Shown here piece by piece: positions 1 to 5,752 of a stretch of DNA of 5,870 nt. The position numbers were made by a program, and so were the translations under genes. The number at the start of each line of letters is the position of its first letter. Within the stretch, counting starts at the first letter, position 1. This DNA comes from an uncultured bacterium (lineage in GTDB: Bacteria > Actinomycetota > Coriobacteriia > Coriobacteriales > Coriobacteriaceae), in assembly GCA_905215835.1 (NCBI GenBank), contig CAJMRR010000128.1, positions 1-5,870 on the forward strand, given 5' to 3'. The notes below the pieces were generated by a model. That model ran no database searches. It was not told where the DNA came from and saw nothing but the letters and a program-made list of their open reading frames with translations.

Positions 1-395
1 TTGGCCGACGTGTCGGCCAGCGGCTCGTACTCCCCCACCGTCATGGCGGCATTGCCGTTAACGTCGATCACCAGCATGAGCACGCCGTCGCGGGCGGTGT
101 AGTCGCCCTCGGCAAGTGACCACTCAACGTGCTGCTTGGCCCAACTGAGCATGTTATGGGTAAGTGGCTCGCCCTGCACCAGACGCTCGGACAGCGCGCG
201 GATGTGGCGGTTGAGCATGGGCACCTTTTTGTTGGACATACGCCAACGGCAGATGAGCGCGGGCTTGTCGAGCGTGAACTTCTCGACCGCCTCTTGATTG
301 GCGCAGAAATCCTCGTACGCACGCTGATCCTCGGCATTGCCAAACAGCTCGGCATCATCAATCTGGGGCATGGTTGCACCTTTCGTGTTAGTCAT
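1..395 (-). CDS. Partial protein of unknown function, N-terminal 131 codons
   Basis: This open frame starts at an ATG (393-395) and is still open at the left edge, so only the N-terminus is visible. I do not recognise the family. The visible protein is soluble-looking and charged, with no signal peptide or membrane segment. It has an acidic, aromatic N-terminal helix-like stretch (AEDQRAYEDFCANQEAV), a basic patch (RWRMSNKKVPMLNRHIRAL) and then a possible strand-turn-strand (DGVLMLVIDVNGNAAMTVG). Two starts are in frame. The ATG at 395 has AGAGGA four bases upstream, and the ATG at 371 has AAAGG seven bases upstream. The longer form is given here, but the shorter one (MPQIDDAEL...) fits better if the extended -10 at 404-412 is a real promoter. 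The gene lies 81 bases downstream of purH in the same direction, separated by a terminator hairpin, so it is probably not simply a member of a purH operon. That it is a real gene is fairly sure; its function is open. Confidence 0.8.
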   Translation of the reverse strand, partial: MTNTKGATMPQIDDAELFGNAEDQRAYEDFCANQEAVEKFTLDKPALICRWRMSNKKVPMLNRHIRALSERLVQGEPLTHNMLSWAKQHVEWSLAEGDYTARDGVLMLVIDVNGNAAMTVGEYEPLADTSA

Positions 396-403
396 TCCGT
401 CCT

Positions 404-412
404 CTTATACCA
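404..412 (-). promoter_or_regulatory. Possible extended -10 promoter for the left-edge gene
   Basis: On the minus strand the sequence TGGTATAAG matches an extended -10 (TGn followed by TATAAT, five of six bases). No good -35 is visible at 15-18 bases upstream. Transcription would begin near 397. That would leave the ATG at 395 almost leaderless, but would give the ATG at 371 a leader of about 26 bases with an AAAGG ribosome site. The element begins at the terminator's T-run. It is a motif match only. Confidence 0.3.
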
Positions 413-448
413 AAAAGACGGCCCTCCAAACGGAGCGACCGTCTTTTG
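412..448 (-). terminator. Rho-independent terminator downstream of purH
   Basis: The arm AAAAGACGG (413-421) pairs perfectly with CCGTCTTTT (439-447). Inside it, CTCC (424-427) pairs with GGAG (432-435) around the loop AAAC. On the minus strand the stem is followed by a run of five T, about 30 bases after the purH stop codon, as expected for an intrinsic terminator. The stem has A and T runs on both sides, so it could work in both directions. It sits only 17 bases ahead of the next gene's first ATG. Confidence 0.8.
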
Positions 449-476
449 CGGAGATTATTTTGTCCCAAGGCGGAAC

Positions 477-2084
477 TTAGTGGCGGAAGTGGCGGGCGCC
501 GGTAAAGACCATAGCAATATTGTGCTCGTTGCAGGCCTGGATGCTTTCGTCGTCGCGCTTGGAGCCGCCGGGCTGGATGATGCAGGTCACGCCGTGTGCA
601 GCAAGCACGTCGACGTTGTCGCGGAACGGGAAGAACGCGTCGCTTGCACAGGCAAAGCCGCCCTTCTCCACGCCCTCGCGCTCGCAGAAGTCCTCGGCGC
701 GCTCGCAGGCAAGTAGCGCAGAGTCAACGCGGTTAGGCTGACCCGGGCCCATGCCAATGCCGGCCTTGCCCTTGGAGACCAGGATGGCGTTGGACTTGAC
801 GCCCTTGCAGACCTTCCAGGCAAACTCGAGCTCGGCCATCTCGGCGTCGGTGGGCTTGCGGTCGGTGGGGAACGTAAAGGTCGCGGGATCCTCGGTCACG
901 TGGTCGACCTCCTGCACCAGCATGCCGCCGTCGACGGAGCGCAGCTCCACCTGAGCGCCGTGGTCCACGCCGCCGGTCGCCAACACGCGCAGGTTGGGGC
1001 GCTTGGCCATGCGCTCGAGCGCCTCGGCGGTGTAGCTCGGGGCGATGATGACCTCGACGAACTGCTTGTTCTGATCGGCAAAGTGCTCAACCAGATCAAA
1101 GGGAACCTCGCGATTGCAGGCGATGATGCCGCCAAAGGCACTCTTGGGATCGCAGACAAAAGCGCGGTCGTAGGCAGCCGTGATGTCCTCGGCAACGGCG
1201 GAACCGCAGGGGTTCTGGTGCTTGAGGATTACGCAGGCCGGCTCGTCGAACTCGCGGACCAGGTTCCAAGCGGCGTCGGCATCCAAATAGTTGTTGTAGC
1301 TGAGCGGCTTGCCCTGGATCTGCTTGGAGCCCACGAGCGGGAACTGCGAGCTCGCGGTGTTCTCGCAGCCCTCGGCAAAGCGATAGACTGTGGCTTTCTG
1401 CTGCGGGTTCTCGCCATAGCGCAGGTCGTCGACCTTCTCCAGCGAAATCTCGAGCTTGGCAGAGGTGTCCGCCACGTCGCTTGCCTGGGCGGCGAGCCAG
1501 CGGGAGATGGCCGTGTCGTAGGCGGCGGTGGTCTGGTAGACCTTCACCTGCAGGCGACGACGGGTGGAAAGCGTGGTGCAGCCACCGGTCTCGTGCATCT
1601 CGGCCAGGACGGCATCATAGTCGGCCGGGTCGGAAATGACGGTAACGCTCGTGGCGTTCTTGGCGGCAGAGCGCAGCATGGAGGGGCCACCGATGTCGAT
1701 GTGCTCGATGGCGTCCGCGAAGGTGACCTCGGGGTTGGCGACGGTCTTCTCGAACTCGTACAGGTTGACGACGACCAAATCGATCAGCTTAATGCCGTGC
1801 TGAGCCGCCTCCTGCATGTGTTGCTCGGAATCGCGGCGGGCCAGCAGCGCGCCATGAACCTTGGGGTGCAGGGTCTTAACGCGGCCGTCCATCATCTCGG
1901 GATAGCCCGTGAACTCCTCGATGGGGGTTACGGGAACGCCCGCGTCCTCGATGGCACGAGCCGTGCCGCCCGTAGAGATGATCTCGACGCCAAAGTCATC
2001 GACCAGCGTCCGTGCGAAATCGACGACGCCCGTCTTATCGGTAACCGAGATCAACGCGCGTGCGATCTTCACATCAGATCCCAT
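477..2084 (-). CDS. purH: Bifunctional AICAR transformylase / IMP cyclohydrolase (PurH)
   Basis: This cytosolic enzyme catalyses the last two steps of de novo purine synthesis: formylation of AICAR by 10-formyltetrahydrofolate to FAICAR, then ring closure to IMP. The protein is 535 residues, the usual length for the family, and both domains are complete. The N-terminal MGS-like cyclohydrolase domain (about 5-150) carries STGGTARA (37-44), KTLHPKVHGALL (70-81), NLYEF (107-111) and DIGGPSMLRSAAKN (130-143). The transformylase domain follows, with LRYGENPQQ (221-229), the catalytic Lys-His pair in KHQNPCG (288-294), DPKSAFGG (312-319), GMGPGQPNRVDSA (444-456), SDAFFPFRDNVD (481-492) and the typical C-terminus FTGARHFRH. 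The ATG start is supported by a perfect AGGAGG at 2090-2095, five bases upstream. No other pur gene is in the window, and a terminator follows, so it looks monocistronic or last in its transcript. I see no frameshift or lost key residue. Confidence 0.98.
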   Translation of the reverse strand: MGSDVKIARALISVTDKTGVVDFARTLVDDFGVEIISTGGTARAIEDAGVPVTPIEEFTGYPEMMDGRVKTLHPKVHGALLARRDSEQHMQEAAQHGIKLIDLVVVNLYEFEKTVANPEVTFADAIEHIDIGGPSMLRSAAKNATSVTVISDPADYDAVLAEMHETGGCTTLSTRRRLQVKVYQTTAAYDTAISRWLAAQASDVADTSAKLEISLEKVDDLRYGENPQQKATVYRFAEGCENTASSQFPLVGSKQIQGKPLSYNNYLDADAAWNLVREFDEPACVILKHQNPCGSAVAEDITAAYDRAFVCDPKSAFGGIIACNREVPFDLVEHFADQNKQFVEVIIAPSYTAEALERMAKRPNLRVLATGGVDHGAQVELRSVDGGMLVQEVDHVTEDPATFTFPTDRKPTDAEMAELEFAWKVCKGVKSNAILVSKGKAGIGMGPGQPNRVDSALLACERAEDFCEREGVEKGGFACASDAFFPFRDNVDVLAAHGVTCIIQPGGSKRDDESIQACNEHNIAMVFTGARHFRH

Positions 2085-2361
2085 GCAGTCCTCCTGTCTG
2101 GTACGCCGCCGTGCTCTGTGAGTCGGTGATACGTCGATCTGCAGCGCTCGCGCAGCGGCATTGAAAATACTGATTTAATGTAGCGCATCGAGCGCATCGA
2201 TGCACCCCGCAACGGGCGCATGTGCAGAAAAAGTTTGCGAGCAGAGGGGATGGGCCCGGCACCGGGCACGGTGAGTTCATGGAACACAGGGGCACCATAA
2301 TTAGATGCCAATGGCGTGGTAGAACTGTGCTCGATATGCATCCGCAAAAGAAAGAGGCACC
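2085..2361. other. Divergent intergenic region between purH and the GNAT gene
   Basis: Promoters for both flanking genes must lie here or close by. Features seen are: a tandem pair of AGCGCATCG (2182-2190 and 2191-2199); the 10-base palindrome GCATCGATGC (2194-2203), overlapping the second copy; a perfect inverted repeat GCCCGG-CA-CCGGGC (2254-2267); and a -10-like CATAAT (2296-2301) pointing to the GNAT gene, without a convincing -35. The A/T-rich patch at 2161-2180 is the likeliest place for the purH promoter, but I could not fix hexamers there. I checked for the purine-linked ZTP (pfl) riboswitch upstream of purH and do not see its conserved core. Open frames crossing this region on the minus strand lack coding character. 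Confidence 0.5.
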
Positions 2362-3003
2362 ATGGTCTCGCGGGTTCTCTACCGACCGTTTGATACCGAA
2401 GACTTCGACGCCATCGCGCTGATTCTGCAGCAGCTTTGGCATAACAATTCGGATAACGATGAGTACAACCGCCTTGAGGCCGCGTGCGACCTCGCCTATT
2501 GCCTTTCATCATCGACGTTTTCGCAGGTTGCCGTAATCGACGGTCAGGCGCGTGGCATTTCGCTCGCGCGTGCGGGACAGAGCTCCGGCGCCACTATCAA
2601 CGAGCATTGGATGGATACCGAACGCGCGCTGCTATCGCAGATGCGTGAGCTAGAGCCCGATGCGTGCGCCGAGTATCTCTCGTTTGTGCGCGCAACCATC
2701 CGAACCAACAACCGCCTGCTCGAGAGCAGCCCGTTGCCGCACGACAACGAGGTCACGCTGCTTGCCGTGGATCGCGATGTCCATGGCCTGGGCGTTGGCA
2801 CGGTTCTGCTCGATGCCGCGGTCTCGCACCTGTCCTCGCTTGGAGCGACGAGGGCGCACCTGTACACCGACTCCAACTGCTCGTGGAAGTTCTACGAGCT
2901 GCACGGCTTTAAGCGCACGGCCACGCACCGCGCCAACCGCGAAGAGCGCCGTCACGACATGCCGCGCGAAAGCTTCCTCTACGAACTCGACCTAACAGCC
3001 TAA
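2362..3003 (+). CDS. GNAT-family N-acetyltransferase
   Basis: This is a 213-residue protein of the GCN5-related acetyltransferase superfamily, which moves an acetyl group from acetyl-CoA to an amine; its substrate cannot be told from sequence. The N-terminus (LYRPFDTEDFDAIALIL, 6-22) resembles the first strand and helix of GNATs. The acetyl-CoA site is at 130-152: a strand EVTLLAVD, then HGLGVGTVLLDAA, matching the Q/R-x-x-G-x-G/A loop except that His141 takes the usual Gln/Arg place. The C-terminal motif follows as SNCSWKFYELHGFKR (171-185), with the usual Asn, Tyr and GF. The middle segment (about 60-128) is longer than in minimal GNATs and probably helps bind the substrate. There is no signal peptide or membrane segment, so it should be cytosolic. 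The ATG has AAAGAGG four bases upstream (2351-2357). It is divergent from purH and convergent with the DUF2207 gene, so the context gives no hint of its role. Confidence 0.93.
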   Translation: MVSRVLYRPFDTEDFDAIALILQQLWHNNSDNDEYNRLEAACDLAYCLSSSTFSQVAVIDGQARGISLARAGQSSGATINEHWMDTERALLSQMRELEPDACAEYLSFVRATIRTNNRLLESSPLPHDNEVTLLAVDRDVHGLGVGTVLLDAAVSHLSSLGATRAHLYTDSNCSWKFYELHGFKRTATHRANREERRHDMPRESFLYELDLTA

Positions 3004-3005
3004 AC

Positions 3006-3058
3006 CCGGCAGTTAGGGACGTTCCTGTTGTGCCGGCACCCCGGGACACTCCTTGGCA
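3006..3058 (+). repeat. 53-base dispersed intergenic repeat, copy A
   Basis: This copy begins three bases after the GNAT stop codon. It is built as CCGGCA-n4-GGGACGTTCCT-n4-TGCCGGCA-n4-GGGACACTCCTTGGCA, which amounts to two tandem units of 27-base period, each a CCGGCA box then a GGGAC..TCCT box. All boxes and spacer lengths match copy B at 5554-5606; most differences fall in the four-base spacers. Internal symmetry is strong: CCGGCA (3006-3011) can pair with TGCCGG (3031-3036), TGCC (3031-3034) with GGCA (3055-3058), and TGCCGGCA is itself palindromic. A decayed related box, GGGGACATTCTTGG, follows at 3078-3091. The form resembles REP-type palindromic repeats; whether it acts at the RNA or DNA level is unknown. 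Confidence 0.8.
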
Positions 3059-3150
3059 GCAACCACACCTAGTTGTTGGGGACATTCTTGGGTAACACAG
3101 TCGACGAAACCCTCGTTGGCGTCGCCCTATAGAGGGGTCTGCAAATAGCT

Positions 3151-3381
3151 GTGGGCAAAAAACATCAAATATGAGTACTGTTACCTTTTTAGTAGCAGCG
3201 ATTTGGGGCATTTTAGAGGCTTTTAGACATAGCAGCCAGTCAGGCGAGCTGACGTATTTCCACAAATGTTCAATAAAATGGGCCCCTAACGAGAGATAAT
3301 CTCATTAGGAGCCCATTATTTAGTGCAAATATATGTCACTATAATGGCAACAGTACTCATATTTGGCATTTTTTTGCCCAC
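3151..3381. mobile_element. AT-rich 231-base element with 55-base imperfect terminal inverted repeats (MITE-like)
   Basis: The left arm (3151-3205) and the reverse complement of the right arm (3326-3381) align along their length. The outer parts match almost fully: GTGGGCAAAAAA, then CAAATATGAGTACTGTT with one small indel between. The inner 22 bases (3184-3205) match at 15 positions without gaps. GC content by my count is 91 of 231 (39%), far below the roughly 60% of the coding DNA nearby. It holds no credible gene, so it would be a non-autonomous element or the remnant of one. I see no clear target-site duplication beside the ends (AATAGCT on the left, TGCCCCC on the right), which leaves mobility unproven. 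It could instead be a fixed palindromic structure between convergent genes. Confidence 0.5.
3277..3317. other. Strong imperfect hairpin inside the AT-rich element
   Basis: AATGGGC (3277-3283) pairs with GCCCATT (3311-3317), CCTAA (3285-3289) with TTAGG (3305-3309), and GAGA (3291-3294) with TCTC (3300-3303), around the loop GATAA. Two C/A mismatches interrupt 16 base pairs. In the plus direction it is followed by ATTTAG, and in the minus direction it is followed by TTTATT. It might end GNAT transcription or read-through from either side, but the T-runs are too poor to call it a standard terminator. Confidence 0.5.
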
Positions 3382-3431
3382 TGCCCCCTGTGTGGGGATC
3401 CGTAACGGAAAGATAGACCCATTTCAAAGCA

Positions 3432-3481
3432 TAAAAATGGGATAGATTTTCCGCCAACAGTCGCCGGAGAAGATCCATCCC
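3432..3481 (-). terminator. Terminator of the DUF2207 gene
   Basis: On the minus strand, GGGATGGAT (3481-3473) pairs with ATCTATCCC (3447-3439) in nine pairs including one G-T wobble. Inside it, TCCG and CGGA extend the stem. The stem is followed by A then TTTTT (3437-3433). It begins about 15 bases after the stop codon, the right place for an intrinsic terminator. A competing hairpin, CCCATTT (3418-3424) with AAATGGG (3435-3441), overlaps its end. Confidence 0.55.
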
Positions 3482-3496
3482 AAAAATCAGAGCGCG

Positions 3497-5440
3497 CTAG
3501 AACGTTCCGCCGCCGCCTCCGCCGACGCCGCCGCCTCCGCCGCCCGAGAAGCCGCCACCGCCGCCGCCGCTCGAGCTATCGGAACTCGACGCCAGCTCAC
3601 GGATGGTCTCGTGATACACGTCATCGAATGAATCGAGCGGGGACTCGGTACCGTAATGATGGTAGTACCACCAGTAGCAGGGATAATTGTCATAGAAGCC
3701 GTCGGCCTCGCGCACCTCGGGCGGCACGGCCTCGGCAAGCTGACGCAGCACTTCCTTGGAAACACCCAGCGCCACGCCCATCACCAGCAGCTTGTTCCAC
3801 AGCACCAGATCGCCGGGGACGGCTTCCTTTAGACGCGTGAAGTCCTCGAGCCAATGCTTAAGTGCCTTGCAGCGAGCCGCCACCTCGGCGCCCTCCGGCG
3901 TAAAGCGGCGGAACGTAAGGCCCACGCCGATACCCACCAGCACAATCGGCACCGAGATAACCGCGGCGATAATGTTCGCCTGTGCGCCATCGGTAAAGAA
4001 GATGGATCCCACGGGAACAAAGGCAATCAGGATACCAAGAACCAGGCAAAACACCATTGCGACAATGCCGTCCGAGGCAACGTACTCGCTATCGGCCAGC
4101 TTGCCCTTAACGGTGTTCTGATAGTCCTCGAGCTTGTCGCCCACGGGTGTAGCATGCTGCTTGACGTAGTGCTGCAGCTCGTCGAACGTGCGCGAGCGAT
4201 CGCCGTTCTCGTCAGGCTTAGTACCGGCAAAGAAGACCTTGAGCACCATGTGGTCAATGCCCTTGGCCGACTTCCAGCCCGCATCACTCACCGTCACGCG
4301 ATACGTCTGCTCTTCTTTTTCACGCCCCAACAGACCCTTCTTGGCCTTGGTCACGGTCGCCTGCTCCAGCTTGATCACACGGTCGTCAGTGAGCTTCATG
4401 AGCGTGGCGATATATGCCTGATCGGGCACCTCGTTCCAGCTCATGAGGGCCGAAAGCACGGCGGGATGGTCGGCCGAGGGCACATCGCGGAAATATTCGT
4501 CCTGGAAAAACGGCTTGGGCTTGCGCTTGCGCAGCTTGAGCATAACGATTGTGCCGGTAAAGGCCACCGCCGCAACAACACTTAGCACGGCAAGTGCATT
4601 GGCAATCATGCGAGCGTGAGCGCGGCGGGCGTTAGCTTCGTCGGCCCATTCCTTCTCTTCGCTCAGGATCGTTGACATGCGCTCTTCGCCCGAAGCGGCA
4701 AGCTGCGGCACCCAGTCGCTAGGGAAGGCGATGCGTGCCTCGGCGAATTCGCCCTGATGCACGCAGGGAATGGTATAGGTGACCATGGGTTCGTCCGCAT
4801 CGAGCGACACGTCGCCCGTCAGCGGACCGTGGCCCCATGCGCGGAAGTTATCGCCTTTGACGGCCGCCGTCCCGGCAGTGGCATTTGCGAAGCGCACTTC
4901 CATCTCGACGTCATCGGAATCCGCAGACCAGCCGTCGCCCACAAACTTCCAGTAGAGCTCGGCGGTATCGGCCCAGTTCATAACCGCACCGGTCATGGTA
5001 TAGCTCACGTAATAGGTCGCGCTGTCGCCGCTCTCGTGAGGGCTGAACACCTTAATCCTTACGCCGTCACCGGTCTGCTCGACCGTATAGACGCCAGAGT
5101 CGCCCTTGTTCGCGCTATCGACTTTGTTAAACGCGGTGTCCTCTTCCTCGACACTCAGCACATCGACGCCCGCCGTGCCGCCCTGCTGGTTGGCGCCCGT
5201 ATTGATCTCCCAAAACACGCCGTTGATGTCGTCGTCGAAATCAAACTGGCGTCCCTCGACAACGGTCAGCGATCCATCGGCCTCAACCGTGGCACTGATA
5301 TAGGTCTGGGTCATGGAATAACCGTCGGCGTGTGCGGCGGCGGGCAGTAGCAGCAATGCAAGCGCGACGAGTGCGCAGACGGAAGCAAATCGCGCAAACG
5401 GGCGGCGCTGCCGACAGGTTTTGGCAACGGGGGCGTTCAT
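3497..5440 (-). CDS. DUF2207-type membrane protein with glycine-rich C-terminus
   Basis: This 647-residue protein resembles the DUF2207 family of predicted membrane proteins, whose function is not established. Order of parts: a signal peptide (1-38; basic QRRPFARF, hydrophobic VCALVALALLLLP, cleavage likely after AHA); an extracytoplasmic domain (39-276) with the family's opening pattern of a strand then a 'DGSLTVVEGRQFDF' stretch; a membrane segment (about 278-302) followed by the positive stop KLRKRKPKP; a cytoplasmic domain (310-455) with PAVLSALMSW and TLMKLTDDRVIKLE; two more membrane segments (458-482, 488-509); a helical part (511-575); an aromatic patch, YPCYWWYYHHY (586-596); and a Ser/Gly tail to the end. 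The ATG at 5440 is chosen over the more upstream ATG at 5509 because AAAGGA lies seven bases ahead of it and it opens directly into the signal peptide. No LemA-like partner is in view. The gene is convergent with the GNAT gene. Confidence 0.9.
   Translation of the reverse strand: MNAPVAKTCRQRRPFARFASVCALVALALLLLPAAAHADGYSMTQTYISATVEADGSLTVVEGRQFDFDDDINGVFWEINTGANQQGGTAGVDVLSVEEEDTAFNKVDSANKGDSGVYTVEQTGDGVRIKVFSPHESGDSATYYVSYTMTGAVMNWADTAELYWKFVGDGWSADSDDVEMEVRFANATAGTAAVKGDNFRAWGHGPLTGDVSLDADEPMVTYTIPCVHQGEFAEARIAFPSDWVPQLAASGEERMSTILSEEKEWADEANARRAHARMIANALAVLSVVAAVAFTGTIVMLKLRKRKPKPFFQDEYFRDVPSADHPAVLSALMSWNEVPDQAYIATLMKLTDDRVIKLEQATVTKAKKGLLGREKEEQTYRVTVSDAGWKSAKGIDHMVLKVFFAGTKPDENGDRSRTFDELQHYVKQHATPVGDKLEDYQNTVKGKLADSEYVASDGIVAMVFCLVLGILIAFVPVGSIFFTDGAQANIIAAVISVPIVLVGIGVGLTFRRFTPEGAEVAARCKALKHWLEDFTRLKEAVPGDLVLWNKLLVMGVALGVSKEVLRQLAEAVPPEVREADGFYDNYPCYWWYYHHYGTESPLDSFDDVYHETIRELASSSDSSSGGGGGGFSGGGGGGVGGGGGGTF
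3506..3568 (-). repeat. GGN-repeat encoding the polyglycine tail
   Basis: Codons 625-645 of the DUF2207 gene are almost all Gly, in three runs of six separated by FS and V, then TF at the end. On the plus strand this reads as a GCC/TCC/CCG-rich simple repeat. Such tails are common at the end of DUF2207 and TPM-domain proteins. The tract is prone to slippage, so its length may vary between strains and may be misread in assemblies. Confidence 0.85.
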
Positions 5441-5447
5441 AGGCACA

Positions 5448-5453
5448 TCCTTT
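5448..5453 (-). promoter_or_regulatory. Ribosome binding site that sets the DUF2207 start
   Basis: AAAGGA on the minus strand lies seven bases before the ATG at 5440. The upstream in-frame ATG at 5509 has no Shine-Dalgarno match, and a TAG triplet ends directly before it. This decides for the shorter protein. Confidence 0.75.
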
Positions 5454-5553
5454 GTCTGTGATACCAGCAACGCCATTGTCCCACGTTTACGGGCGCACAT
5501 GACGAACATCTAGGCCAGCGGAGTATCAAACGGGACGAAAGTCACGCCCGCGG

Positions 5554-5606
5554 CCGGCACCTGGGGACGTTCCTTATCTGCCGGCAATCTGGGACACTCC
5601 TTGGCA
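5554..5606 (+). repeat. 53-base dispersed intergenic repeat, copy B
   Basis: This has the same architecture and the same orientation as copy A at 3006-3058: CCGGCA-n4-GGGACGTTCCT-n4-TGCCGGCA-n4-GGGACACTCCTTGGCA. Over the 43-base core (5564-5606 against 3016-3058) I count 37 identities, with all six differences inside the two four-base spacers. It lies 114 bases upstream of the DUF2207 start. Conserved boxes with free spacers suggest selection on paired or bound parts rather than recent simple copying. Confidence 0.8.
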
Positions 5607-5655
5607 TGGCCTGCGCCAGCAATAGATACCACTTCACAGCTCTGTCACAGGTGTA

Positions 5656-5752
5656 GCGGCTTTGTGTGGGTGCGGCACGCGCTGATTGAGCCGCCAGCCG
5701 AGGGGCATAAAGCAGTTGAGCGAAAACGGTTTGCCCCTTTGCCGTTCGCTCG
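5656..5752. other. Candidate structured region with a possible pseudoknot
   Basis: GCGGCT (5656-5661) can pair with AGCCGC (5689-5694). GAGCG-aa-AACGG (5718-5729) pairs with CCGTTCGCTC (5742-5751), ten pairs with a two-base bulge. The loop of that hairpin contains TGCCCCT (5732-5738), which is fully complementary to AGGGGCA (5701-5707) just upstream, so the two stems could form an H-type pseudoknot. I recognise no known RNA family on either strand. It may be a leader or small RNA, or may be chance in GC-rich DNA. If transcribed on the minus strand it would lie in the far upstream leader of the DUF2207 gene. Confidence 0.25.

Noticed and set aside
900..2129. 409-codon open frame antisense to purH
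   Set aside because: It lies almost wholly over a certain purH with every family motif. Long antisense frames are expected in GC-rich genes, and the translation is repetitive Val/Gly/Leu/Ala-rich with no recognisable domain.
2085..2361. ZTP (pfl) riboswitch upstream of purH
   Set aside because: This class is often found before purine genes, but I could not find its conserved core on the minus strand here.
2069..2512. Minus-strand open frames (also 2074-2442) crossing the purH/GNAT intergenic region
   Set aside because: They overlap the purH start, its ribosome site and the N-terminus of the GNAT gene, and their translations show no family features.
3006..3094. CRISPR array from the repeated GGGAC units
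   Set aside because: Units are too few, spacers are four bases, and the boxes are palindromic; this is a REP-like repeat, not an array.
2909..3265. 118-codon minus-strand frame starting in the AT-rich element, possible transposase remnant
   Set aside because: It crosses the left arm, repeat A and the GNAT 3' end, and the sequence shows no transposase motif.
3854..4585. 243-codon plus-strand frame inside the DUF2207 gene
   Set aside because: It is antisense to a gene with a clear signal peptide, membrane segments and a good ribosome site. The translation is His/Arg-rich without domain features.
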